A stretch of DNA of 35,077 nt, taken from NCBI GenBank assembly GCA_017991615.1, contig JAGOQF010000007.1:1-35077 (forward strand), written 5' to 3'. The stretch's first letter is position 1. Each line of letters begins with the position of its first letter. Under the pieces are notes generated by a model. That model was not told the DNA's origin, ran no database searches, and saw only the letters and a program-made list of their open reading frames with translations. The translations under genes and the position numbers were made by a program. The stretch comes from Candidatus Shapirobacteria bacterium. GTDB lineage: Bacteria; Patescibacteriota; Microgenomatia; UBA12405. Below, one piece after another: positions 6,202 to 13,956 of the stretch.

Positions 6202-6861
6202 ATGAACCAAACCAAACCCGCATCTAAACGACTGTTTGTCGGTAGTTTGCCTTATCGGTTTACCGAGGGGGAACTCCTTAATCTGTTCATTTCTGAGGGC
6301 AAGATTGTTTCCATTAGAATTATGCACAACCGTTGGGGTAAAAGCCGAGGTTTGGGTTACGTTGAATATGAAAATTTAGATGATGCCATTAGCGCCAAGC
6401 AAAAATATCATAATTATAAAATTGCCGATAGAACCATCATTGTTGATTATGCTCAACCTGATCCGTTTCTGACCCCCGAAGGTCAAGCCCGTCACCAAGA
6501 AGCTCTCAAAAAACATCCCCATCGTCACCAAGCTCCAGCCTATTTTGATTTTCCGAAATCATCAAATTATTCAAAAAAAGATTCCAAAGATCAATCTAAA
6601 TGTAAATCCAAAGGCGGTAAACCAATTTTTAATTCATTAGGTAAATCACTCAACCACAATACTACCGGTGAATATATCCCCAAATTTTTCTTCAAAAATA
6701 CTTCCCCAAAAACCAAAAAATATCGTCCCAAGCCCGGACAAAAACCGGAATACAAGTCCAATCACCCTTTGCATGTTAGATCCAGTGTTTTTAAGCAAAG
6801 AAATTTTGGCGCTCGCTCTGGAGCTAAGTTTGCTGCTAGAAGCCGCCAAAAGTCATCATGA
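6202..6861 (+). CDS. RRM-domain RNA-binding protein with long basic tail
   Basis: 219 aa. Residues 9-86 form one RNA recognition motif: RNP2 LFVGSL at 11-16 and RNP1 SRGLGYVEY at 48-56, with the aromatic residues that stack on RNA bases. Residues from about 95 to 219 are a low-complexity tail rich in Lys, Ser, Pro, His and Arg, probably disordered and nucleic-acid binding. Bacterial RRM proteins are usually near 80-100 aa, so the tail more than doubles the protein. The stop codon overlaps the ATG of the dihydrouridine synthase gene (ATGA), implying translational coupling and perhaps a shared role in RNA handling. TATAAT at 6185-6190 is 11 bases before the start. Confidence 0.9.
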   Translation: MNQTKPASKRLFVGSLPYRFTEGELLNLFISEGKIVSIRIMHNRWGKSRGLGYVEYENLDDAISAKQKYHNYKIADRTIIVDYAQPDPFLTPEGQARHQEALKKHPHRHQAPAYFDFPKSSNYSKKDSKDQSKCKSKGGKPIFNSLGKSLNHNTTGEYIPKFFFKNTSPKTKKYRPKPGQKPEYKSNHPLHVRSSVFKQRNFGARSGAKFAARSRQKSS

Positions 6862-7895
6862 GTTTTTTAAATACTTCTCAACCCATTATTGGTCTGGCAC
6901 CTATGGATGGTGTCACCGACGAAGCTTTTCGTTTGGTTCAAACCCAAATCGCCAAACCGGATATTATTTTTACCGAATTTGTTAGTGCCGAAGGTATTTC
7001 TCGAGGCGGAGTTAAACTCTACGATACTCTTCTTTTTTCACCACAAGAAAGACCGATTGTTGGTCAACTGTTTGGCAAAGACCTCGACAGTTTTTATAAA
7101 TCGGCTATTATTTTGTCAGAACTTGGTTTTGACGGCATTGATATTAATATGGGTTGTCCCGCTAAAACTGTAACTCATCACGGTAGTGGTGCCGCTTTGA
7201 TTGATAAACCTGATCTTGCCGTCAAAATTATTCAATCAGTCAAGCAGGGGATTGATGATTGGTTTACCGGCAAAACCAAAATTACCGATCTTAAACTCAA
7301 TCAAAAGACCCTGGATGTTATCAAACGCAATCAAAAATATTCTCAATTATCTAAAAATAGTCATTTACGACCCACTATTTCTGTCAAAACCCGTTTAGGT
7401 GTCAATGAATCTGTTATTGATTCTTGGGCCGAAATTTTACTCAAACAAAATTTGGATTTTTTAACTATTCATGGTCGCACCCTAAAACAAGCTTATGCTG
7501 GTCAGGCCGACTGGTCTGATATCAAAAAAGTTGTTGATATTGCCAAACATACTTCCATTAAAATTTTTGGCAACGGTGATATTAAAAATCGTCGTCAGGG
7601 TATGGATTATTGCCAAAAATACGGTGTGGATGGTGTTCTTATCGGTCGAGCCGCCGGGGGCAATCCTTGGTGCTTTTCTAATCATCTTGCCACTCCTTCA
7701 GAAAAATTTTCTGCCATGTTGCTTCATGCTCAAATTTTTTCCCAAGTTTTTCCTCGACGTTGTTTTGACAGTCTCCGTAAACATTTTTTGCTTTATACCG
7801 CCGATTTTCCTCATGCTAAATCGCTCAGACTAAAACTAGTTAGATTAAACTCAGTCAAAGAATTATTATCTCTTGAATCAGAATTCCATAGCTGA
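6858..7895 (+). CDS. dus: tRNA-dihydrouridine synthase
   Basis: 345 aa. A flavoprotein (FMN, TIM barrel) that reduces uridines in the tRNA D loop. Motifs: GLAPMDGVTD at the N-terminus, the INMGCPAKTV-x-x-x-GSGAAL segment carrying the catalytic Cys, SVKTRLG, FLTIHGRT, and FGNGDI followed by GVLIGRAAGGNPW for phosphate binding. Between the GSGAAL helix and SVKTRLG there is a Lys/Asn-rich insertion of about 40 residues (roughly 135-172) compared with DusB-type enzymes. The start overlaps the RRM stop (ATGA). Which D-loop uridine it modifies cannot be told. Confidence 0.93.
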   Translation: MSFLNTSQPIIGLAPMDGVTDEAFRLVQTQIAKPDIIFTEFVSAEGISRGGVKLYDTLLFSPQERPIVGQLFGKDLDSFYKSAIILSELGFDGIDINMGCPAKTVTHHGSGAALIDKPDLAVKIIQSVKQGIDDWFTGKTKITDLKLNQKTLDVIKRNQKYSQLSKNSHLRPTISVKTRLGVNESVIDSWAEILLKQNLDFLTIHGRTLKQAYAGQADWSDIKKVVDIAKHTSIKIFGNGDIKNRRQGMDYCQKYGVDGVLIGRAAGGNPWCFSNHLATPSEKFSAMLLHAQIFSQVFPRRCFDSLRKHFLLYTADFPHAKSLRLKLVRLNSVKELLSLESEFHS

Positions 7896-7901
7896 TAGAG
7901 T
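7873..7901 (+). promoter_or_regulatory. Promoter of the coiled-coil gene, inside the dus 3' end
   Basis: TTGAAT (7873-7878), 17-base spacer, TAGAGT (7896-7901), then 7 bases to ATG 7909. The TTG of the -35 box is in frame with the downstream gene and can be mistaken for its start codon. Confidence 0.6.
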
Positions 7902-7908
7902 AGAGAAT

Positions 7909-8307
7909 ATGCCAGACGAAAATCAAGTTCAAAATCTAATCAATATTGAATCTTTGATCAATACTGCCAACAGTCGGATTGAAGAACTCACCCGCCAGCT
8001 TAAAGAACAAAAAGGGATGATTGATGAATTGTTATTAAATGACTCTCAATACCAGCAAGTCGATGAGGCCACCAAAAAACAAGCTAAAATCAAAAATTCC
8101 GCTCGTCAAAATATTCTCAATTCCGTCGAGGCCAAACCGGTTTTAGAAAAGATCAAAGACAATCAACAACAACTGAAAGAACTAAAAATTGCTCTATCTG
8201 ATTATTTGTCTCAATATGTTAAACTCTCTGGCACCAATCAAATTGAAGGACCAGATGGAGTTGTTCGCCAAATTATTTACACCGCCAAACTGGTCAAATC
8301 AAAATAA
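7909..8307 (+). CDS. Coiled-coil hypothetical protein
   Basis: 132 aa from the ATG at 7909 (MPDENQVQNLIN). Residues about 10-60 and 75-110 have heptad spacing of Leu/Ile with Glu, Gln and Lys between, so two helices forming a coiled coil are likely. The C-terminus (GPDGVVRQIIYTAKLVKSK) looks like a short beta segment. It has no signal peptide and no Cys. A TTG start 12 codons upstream is rejected because it forms the -35 box of a well-spaced promoter. It lies between dus and thioredoxin on the same strand. I recognise no family. Confidence 0.75.
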   Translation: MPDENQVQNLINIESLINTANSRIEELTRQLKEQKGMIDELLLNDSQYQQVDEATKKQAKIKNSARQNILNSVEAKPVLEKIKDNQQQLKELKIALSDYLSQYVKLSGTNQIEGPDGVVRQIIYTAKLVKSK

Positions 8308-8324
8308 TAGTTTACAATCCACTT

Positions 8325-8636
8325 ATGGCCAAACAAATCAATCAAACTGATTTTCAATCAGAAGTTATCGATTACCAAGGTAAAGTTCTTGTCGACTTTT
8401 GGGCTCCTTGGTGCGGTCCTTGTCAAATGCTTGGGCCTGTTATCGAAGAAATTTCTCAAGAAGTTAAAGATACTAAAGTCGTCAAAGTTAATGTTGACGA
8501 GTCCCAAGATATCGCTGTCAAATACAATATTGTTTCAATTCCCACTGTTATTCTTTTCAAAGACGGTCAAATAGTCGACACTCTCATTGGTTTTAGGCAA
8601 AAACAGGAATATCTGAACGCTATCAACAAAGCCTAA
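8325..8636 (+). CDS. trxA: Thioredoxin
   Basis: 103 aa, a single thioredoxin fold. It reduces protein disulfides in the cytoplasm, recycled by a thioredoxin reductase not in this window. The active site is W29-C30-G31-P32-C33, and the cis-proline is P73 in VSIPTVIL. F-x-D-x-GQIVD and a C-terminal helix complete the fold. No signal peptide. TACAAT at 8313-8318 lies 6 bases before the ATG, so the mRNA appears leaderless and independent of the gene 17 bases upstream. Confidence 0.96.
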   Translation: MAKQINQTDFQSEVIDYQGKVLVDFWAPWCGPCQMLGPVIEEISQEVKDTKVVKVNVDESQDIAVKYNIVSIPTVILFKDGQIVDTLIGFRQKQEYLNAINKA

Positions 8637-8681
8637 TTTTTCACGAATTAGTTTTATCGGTAGATTGGTTTATAATATCTC

Positions 8682-9635
8682 ATGACTTTAATCGATGAAG
8701 TCCGGATTACTATCAAAGGTGGCGATGGTGGTGATGGTCTGGTTCATTTTTATACCGATGCTTCCCGAAGTAAAGGTGGCCCTGACGGTGGTAACGGCGG
8801 TAATGGTGGCTCAGTTTATTTTGAAGGTGTTTCTGATATCACCAAACTCAATCAATTCCGCCATTCCAAAGTTTATAGCGCCCAAAATGGTCAACCCGGT
8901 GGACGCAACCAACGAAGTGGTAAAAAGGGCAACGATTTAATTATTCCTGTTCCTGTCGGCACTGTTGTTAACTACGATAATGGTTCCTCTGTAGAAGTGC
9001 TTAAAGTTGGTCAAAAAATTCTTATGGCTAAAGGTGGCAGCGGCGGCCGGGGAAATTTTGTTTTCAGATCTGCCACCAACCAAACTCCTAAACAAGCTGA
9101 ACCTGGATTTAAATGTCAACCTAAAAAACTTTTTCTTCAATTAAAATTAATCGCTCAAATTGGTTTGATTGGCTTGCCAAATGCTGGTAAAACCAGTCTT
9201 CTTAACGAACTTACTCGCGCCAACGCCAAAGTCGCCAATTATGCTTTTACTACCTTAGAGCCAAACCTAGGTATCAGTCGCAGTGGTCATGTTATCGCTG
9301 ATATTCCGGGATTAATTGAAGGTGCCGCTGTCGGTCGTGGTTTGGGAGTAAAATTTCTCAAACATATTGAACGGACCAAACTTCTAGTTCATTGTGTTTC
9401 TGTTGAATCCTCAAACCCTCTTAAAGATTATCAAACCGTTCGGACAGAATTGGCAAATTACAGCTCTACTTTGGCTCAAAAACCGGAAATTATCGTTTTA
9501 ACCAAATCTGATTTGATTGATATCAACACTCTCAATCGTCTCCAAAAACAAATCGGCGCCGACGTGGTCACTTCCATCATCGACACCGACAGTATCAAAC
9601 AGCTCAGCGATTTTATTTCTCAAAAATTAGATTAA
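8682..9635 (+). CDS. obg: GTPase Obg, without C-terminal OCT domain
   Basis: 317 aa. Obg is a ribosome-associated GTPase for large-subunit maturation and stress control. The glycine-rich Obg fold spans about 1-157 (KGGDGGDG, GGPDGGNGGNGG, KGGSGGRGN). The G domain follows: G1 GLPNAGKT at 164-171, G2 FTTLEPNLG, G3 DIPG at 207-210, G4 TKSD at 274-277, G5 near the end. The protein stops soon after the G domain; the OCT domain of many longer Obg proteins is absent. TATAAT at 8671-8676 is 5 bases before the ATG. The last 9 bases overlap the convergent YtxH gene. Confidence 0.95.
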   Translation: MTLIDEVRITIKGGDGGDGLVHFYTDASRSKGGPDGGNGGNGGSVYFEGVSDITKLNQFRHSKVYSAQNGQPGGRNQRSGKKGNDLIIPVPVGTVVNYDNGSSVEVLKVGQKILMAKGGSGGRGNFVFRSATNQTPKQAEPGFKCQPKKLFLQLKLIAQIGLIGLPNAGKTSLLNELTRANAKVANYAFTTLEPNLGISRSGHVIADIPGLIEGAAVGRGLGVKFLKHIERTKLLVHCVSVESSNPLKDYQTVRTELANYSSTLAQKPEIIVLTKSDLIDINTLNRLQKQIGADVVTSIIDTDSIKQLSDFISQKLD

Positions 9636-10061
9636 AGCTTTTTTGACTTTTCCCCAATCTTTTTTCAATTGAGCCGTCAGCTTAGTCAAACCGTCTTTAG
9701 TCGCCCTCAAATCGCCCTTAAATTCCGAAACTACGTCTTCCACAATCAAAGCATACTTGCTTTTATCTATTTCTTTACCGGCTGTTTTCACTTCCGCAAT
9801 TTTATTCATCACCGCCGACTTAATTTCATTGTATTTTTTAATCGTTTCTTCGGTGGCTTCACCAAATACTTCTTTCACTTTGGTTTTAGTGTCCATCACG
9901 TTGGTTTTAACTTCTTTATTGAGTTTTGCCGCCAGTTTTTTTAGATCTTCCCTAGTTTCTTTACCGGATTTTGGCGCAAAGAGCAACCCTCCTATCGCCC
10001 CAGCCGCCGCCGCCAATAAACCTGTTAAAAAAAATTTTCCACCATTGGATTTTTGTGTCAT
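9627..10061 (-). CDS. YtxH-domain membrane-anchored protein
   Basis: 144 aa. Residues about 8-28 (GKFFLTGLLAAAAGAIGGLL) form one hydrophobic, Gly/Ala-rich segment, followed by FAPKSGKETREDL, the YtxH signature. The rest is a long charged amphipathic helix rich in Lys, Glu and Ala. The family is of unknown function and is linked to general stress in Bacillus. Likely an inner-membrane anchor with a cytoplasmic or surface helical tail. Convergent with obg (9-base overlap). No clear 7-base-spaced -10 box; TAAATT is nearest. Confidence 0.83.
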   Translation of the reverse strand: MTQKSNGGKFFLTGLLAAAAGAIGGLLFAPKSGKETREDLKKLAAKLNKEVKTNVMDTKTKVKEVFGEATEETIKKYNEIKSAVMNKIAEVKTAGKEIDKSKYALIVEDVVSEFKGDLRATKDGLTKLTAQLKKDWGKVKKALI

Positions 10062-10127
10062 ATTTTGTCAAATTTAAATTAAATAACAATTCAGTCTAAA
10101 TTAAATTCCTATCACTGTCAATAAATT

Positions 10128-11039
10128 TTACCTGTTTATCTCTCTTTCCGGCCAGTGTTTGTCCACTTCCACTTTCAACTCCAAATATATCTTTCTTTCC
10201 GACATTAACTCCAATTCTTTTCTGGCATTGTAACCAATTTCTCTTATTTTTTTGCCTCCCCGACCAATTATCATTTTTTTATATCTCTCCGCAGTCGTCA
10301 AAATAGTTGCTTTTATCAAAATCAATTTTCTTTTATCTATTACACTGTCCACTTCCACATTTATTGAATAGGGGACTTCTTTTCTTAAAAATAAATAAGC
10401 TTTTTCTCTGATTATTTCCGCAATATACTCTTTTGAGTTTAATCCTATTTTAGGCTTGTTTTTCTCTTCTGCCAATTCAATATTATATTTGGTTTCTTGA
10501 TCAATTTTATCCGGCAATAATTCAAAAATAAGATTAATCAAACCTTTTATGTTCTTTTCTTTGGTGGCGCTGACTTCAATTGTTCGGTCAAATTCATCTT
10601 CCAAATAATTATATTCCGCTAAATGATCTTTTGATCCTTTGGCAACATCTATTTTATTATAAACCAATATTTTTTTAACTTTTACCTTTCTTAACAAACC
10701 GATAACCTTATTTTCTTCTTCATTTTTAGGTCGAGATATATCCACCACACATAAAATCACATCTGCTTGGTTTAATTCTTTTGGGGCTTCTTTATTGATT
10801 CTCCTACCAATCAGATCGTCAATTTTGGCCATAATTCCCGGAGTGTCAGAAAAAATTATTTTTCCTCTCTGGTCACTATAAATCACCCGACTGTTTTTTC
10901 TGGTTGTTTGTGGCAGTGGCGAAGTTATAGCCACTTTTTGTGCCATCATAGCGTTGAGCAAACTTGATTTACCAGTGTTTGGTCTGCCAATCAAAACAAC
11001 TTTGCCCATCTTTATTTGTTTTTTGTTTTTGTCTGTCAC
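10128..11039 (-). CDS. era: GTPase Era
   Basis: 303 aa. Era binds the 3' end of 16S rRNA and helps assemble the small subunit. G domain motifs: G1 GRPNTGKSS at 18-26, G2 T-x-TTRKNS, G3 DTPG at 65-68, G4 NKID at 128-131, G5 SATKEKN. The C-terminal KH domain carries IIGRGGKKIREIG. The start is a GTG at 11039 rather than the ATG at 11009 (MGKVVLIG): a TAAAAT -10 box on the minus strand (11046-11051) lies 6 bases before the GTG, the spacing seen for other genes here. The ATG would leave a 36-base leader and is the alternative. Divergent from lon. Confidence 0.94.
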   Translation of the reverse strand: MTDKNKKQIKMGKVVLIGRPNTGKSSLLNAMMAQKVAITSPLPQTTRKNSRVIYSDQRGKIIFSDTPGIMAKIDDLIGRRINKEAPKELNQADVILCVVDISRPKNEEENKVIGLLRKVKVKKILVYNKIDVAKGSKDHLAEYNYLEDEFDRTIEVSATKEKNIKGLINLIFELLPDKIDQETKYNIELAEEKNKPKIGLNSKEYIAEIIREKAYLFLRKEVPYSINVEVDSVIDKRKLILIKATILTTAERYKKMIIGRGGKKIREIGYNARKELELMSERKIYLELKVEVDKHWPEREINR

Positions 11040-11040
11040 C

Positions 11041-11055
11041 AGTGTATTTTACACT
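11041..11055. promoter_or_regulatory. Palindrome between era and lon, possible operator
   Basis: AGTGTATTTTACACT is a perfect inverted repeat (6-base arms, 3-base centre). It covers the era -10 box and lies 18 bases before the lon -35 box. A repressor bound here could affect era and perhaps lon. It could also be chance in AT-rich sequence; no regulator gene is adjacent. Confidence 0.35.
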
Positions 11056-11072
11056 AAATCCTGTTTTATTGA

Positions 11073-11101
11073 TTGACACTTAGCAATCAAAATGTTAGAC
11101 T
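11073..11101 (+). promoter_or_regulatory. Promoter of lon
   Basis: Consensus TTGACA (11073-11078), 17-base spacer, TAGACT (11096-11101), then 7 bases to ATG 11109. This is the clearest case of the leaderless arrangement. The TTG of the -35 box is in frame with lon, and an automatic call could place the start there. Confidence 0.8.
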
Positions 11102-11108
11102 GCTAAAT

Positions 11109-13484
11109 ATGCCATCAGAATCAACTCAAACCAGCGCTGTTCAGCCAGTTCGTAAGGTCCTACCGCTGATTCCTCTCAGGAATATAGTCCTTTTTCCTTC
11201 AGTCGAAACTTCGCTTTTTTTTGGTCGTAAAGAATCAATGAATTCTTTACTCCATGCCTATGATAATACTAATAGACTGGTCATTATTACCACCCAAAAA
11301 GACGGTCGGATTGACAACCCTGGTTTTAATGATCTTTATAATGTCGGCGTTTTGGCCAAAATTGAACATATTCTTCAAACTGATGGCAATCTTCACGCCA
11401 TTATCAAAGGTATTTCTCGGGTTAACATTGTCAATTTAGTCAAAACCGACCCCTTCTTTTTAGCCGAATACGTTGATTTACCGATCATTCCTGAACCTGT
11501 CTCCGAAGTTCAGCAATCTGCTGAAACTCTTCTAAGTCAGCTCAAAAAAGCTTTTGCTATGGGTCGTCAGTTTGACCTGCCGGCCATGATGCAGCTAAGC
11601 ACCGGTGTTTCCAGCAGTGACTTAGCCGACCAGGTCAGTTTCTCTATCAACGCTAAATTATCCGAAAAACAGGGATTATTAGAGACACTTATTGTTAGTC
11701 AACGTCTGCGGGCGGCTACAGAATATTTAATTCAAGAAATGAAAATTGCCGAACTGGAAAAATCTATCGAAGAAAAAACTCAGGAAAAATTTAACACTGG
11801 CATCAAAAAAAATGTTCTTGAAGAACGCAAGCGTCAAATTGAAAAAGAACTCAAACGTCTTGGTCAAAGCAGTGGTGGTGAATTTGACGAACTTGAAGCC
11901 AAAATCAAAAAAATTGATCTGCCCAAAAATATCCGCAAAAAACTTCTTAAAGAACTTGATCGCTTGATTGAAATGGGTCCTATGGCCCCCGAATCAAGTT
12001 ATATCAAAACTTATCTAGAAACAGTTATTGAACTGCCTTGGGGTAAATATGACCAATCTAAAGTCAGTTTGTCCAAAGCTTCACAGATTCTTGAAGCCGA
12101 CCATTATGGTATCAAGGATGTTAAAGAAAGAATTTTAGAATATCTGGCCGTTATTCAACTCAAAAACAAATCCGCTTCCAAAAAAAATCAAGACAATTCT
12201 GGCACTGCCAACATTTTATGTTTTATCGGTCCTCCTGGAGTTGGTAAAACTTCCTTAGGAAAATCTATTGCCAAAGCCTTGGGTCGGGGATTTGTCCGCG
12301 CTTCTTTAGGTGGTATTAGAGATGAAGCTGAAATTCGCGGTCACCGTCGCACTTATGTTGGCGCTATGCCCGGTCGGATTATCAAAGGTCTTAAAGAAGC
12401 CAAGTCTATGAATCCGGTTTTTATGTTGGATGAAGTTGATAAAATCGGCTCGGATTATCGCGGCGATCCTTCCTCAGCTCTTCTCGAAACCTTAGATCCA
12501 GAACAAAACCACGAATTCTCCGATCATTATATTGATTTTCCTGTTGATCTTTCTAAAGTCTTTTTTATTCTCACCGGCAATGATTTGTCCACTATTCCCG
12601 GACCTCTCCGTGATCGTCTCGAAATCATCAACTTTTCCGGCTACACTCTCGATGAAAAATTTCATATCGCCAAAAAATATCTCATCAAAAAAGAACTTGC
12701 CGCCAATGGTCTTACTTCTAAAAATATTGTTCCCTTAAAAGATGAAACCATCAGATATATCATCGAAAAATATACTCGAGAAGCCGGTGTCAGAGGTTTA
12801 GACAGAATTATTTCTTCTTTGTTCAGAAAAGTTGCCAAGAAAATTGTTACCAAGAAAGTCAATCAAGTCGATCTCAATAATCAAACCACTTTAAGAAAGT
12901 TTTTAGGACCTGAAAAGTTTTCCGCCACTCTTAGGGGTAAAAAAAGTGAAGTTGGTGTTTCCACCGGTCTTGCCTGGACTTCAGTCGGCGGTGATATTCT
13001 CTTTGTTGAGGTCAATATCATGCCTGGCAAAGGTCAGTTGATTCTTACCGGTAAATTAGGTTCGGTTATGAAAGAATCTTGTCAAGCGGCTCTTTCTTTT
13101 GTCCGCAGTCAATCAAAAAAGTTTGGTATCAATCAAAACTTTCATAAAATCGATATTCATATTCATGTTCCTGAAGGTGCCACTCCCAAAGATGGTCCTT
13201 CCGCCGGCGGCGCTATCACCACTGCCTTAATTTCTGCTCTCAAAAATGTACCTGTTCCCAAAGATGTCGGTATGACTGGAGAAATTACTCTCAGGGGAAA
13301 CATTTTAGAAATCGGTGGTCTCAAAGAGAAATCTATCGCCGCTCATCGAGCCGGTTTAAAAACTATTTTTATTCCCAAGGAAAATCAAAAGTCGTTAGTT
13401 GATGTTCCCAAAGAAGTCAAAAAAGACATTAAATTTATTCCTATTTCTCACTATTCTGAAATTTACCAACACCTTTTTGCCTAG
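11109..13484 (+). CDS. lon: ATP-dependent protease Lon (LonA)
   Basis: 791 aa from ATG 11109 (MPSESTQTSAVQPVRKVLPL). Lon unfolds and degrades damaged and regulatory proteins in the cytoplasm. The N-terminal substrate domain (LPLIPLRNIVLFPSV onward) is followed by a coiled helical region (about 180-260) and then AAA+ with Walker A GPPGVGKT near residue 373 and Walker B PVFMLDEVDKIG. GIRDEAEIRGHRRTYVGAMPG is the Lon pore/sensor region. The protease domain has catalytic Ser in PKDGPSAGG (near 697) and Lys in GGLKEKSIAAHRAG. A TTG start 12 codons upstream is rejected since it is the -35 box. The last 44 bases overlap the convergent hypothetical gene. Confidence 0.97.
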   Translation: MPSESTQTSAVQPVRKVLPLIPLRNIVLFPSVETSLFFGRKESMNSLLHAYDNTNRLVIITTQKDGRIDNPGFNDLYNVGVLAKIEHILQTDGNLHAIIKGISRVNIVNLVKTDPFFLAEYVDLPIIPEPVSEVQQSAETLLSQLKKAFAMGRQFDLPAMMQLSTGVSSSDLADQVSFSINAKLSEKQGLLETLIVSQRLRAATEYLIQEMKIAELEKSIEEKTQEKFNTGIKKNVLEERKRQIEKELKRLGQSSGGEFDELEAKIKKIDLPKNIRKKLLKELDRLIEMGPMAPESSYIKTYLETVIELPWGKYDQSKVSLSKASQILEADHYGIKDVKERILEYLAVIQLKNKSASKKNQDNSGTANILCFIGPPGVGKTSLGKSIAKALGRGFVRASLGGIRDEAEIRGHRRTYVGAMPGRIIKGLKEAKSMNPVFMLDEVDKIGSDYRGDPSSALLETLDPEQNHEFSDHYIDFPVDLSKVFFILTGNDLSTIPGPLRDRLEIINFSGYTLDEKFHIAKKYLIKKELAANGLTSKNIVPLKDETIRYIIEKYTREAGVRGLDRIISSLFRKVAKKIVTKKVNQVDLNNQTTLRKFLGPEKFSATLRGKKSEVGVSTGLAWTSVGGDILFVEVNIMPGKGQLILTGKLGSVMKESCQAALSFVRSQSKKFGINQNFHKIDIHIHVPEGATPKDGPSAGGAITTALISALKNVPVPKDVGMTGEITLRGNILEIGGLKEKSIAAHRAGLKTIFIPKENQKSLVDVPKEVKKDIKFIPISHYSEIYQHLFA

Positions 13485-13941
13485 CTCTAATATCTAATTC
13501 AGTTTCTCGACAGGCCAATATCTCAAAAATTTCTCCCGCTAAGTTGTCCGATTCAATCTGTTTTTTTACTCTCCTAACCCCTAAAGTATCATAGGATAGA
13601 CTTAAAAATCCATCATTATCTGTTAAATCAATTTTAATAAATCCGCCATCTTCATATCGGCCAGGCGTTACTCCATCAAACAGAATACTTACTGACCCAA
13701 AATTACTACCAATATTAATTATTGCCGGATCATATTGAATTATTTTGTCACCACTATCACCAGATTCATTTTTTCTTTGGTACAATACATGTCCATCTCT
13801 TAACTCAGACAAAATTCTAACCGCCCCACTATTAACTAGTCTCTTAAAATTTGTCCTTTCCTCATTGGTTACTGGTTTTCTAAATTCCGACACTAATCTT
13901 TTATCCGGCGGGCAGTCATAAACTCTGATATTTTCATTCAT
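13441..13941 (-). CDS. Hypothetical protein, 166 aa
   Basis: Starts MNENIRVYDCPPDKR. It has no membrane segment or signal peptide and is probably a cytoplasmic alpha/beta protein: an N-terminal helical part (about 20-45), a central beta-rich part with HVLYQR and SVSILFDGV, and a C-terminal helix with paired charged residues. I recognise no family. The start is supported by TATAAT (13948-13953) 6 bases before the ATG, inside the end of argS, so it has its own promoter. The final 15 codons lie over the end of lon on the opposite strand. Confidence 0.7.
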   Translation of the reverse strand: MNENIRVYDCPPDKRLVSEFRKPVTNEERTNFKRLVNSGAVRILSELRDGHVLYQRKNESGDSGDKIIQYDPAIINIGSNFGSVSILFDGVTPGRYEDGGFIKIDLTDNDGFLSLSYDTLGVRRVKKQIESDNLAGEIFEILACRETELDIRARQKGVGKFQNSEK

Positions 13942-13956
13942 GAGCAGATTATAGCA

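Noticed and set aside
7873-7908. Start of the coiled-coil gene at an upstream TTG
   Set aside because: It coincides with a TTGAAT -35 box, with correctly spaced TAGAGT and ATG downstream.
11073-11108. Lon start at an upstream TTG
   Set aside because: That TTG is the first half of a consensus TTGACA -35 box with a 17-base spacer and a -10 box 7 bases before ATG 11109.
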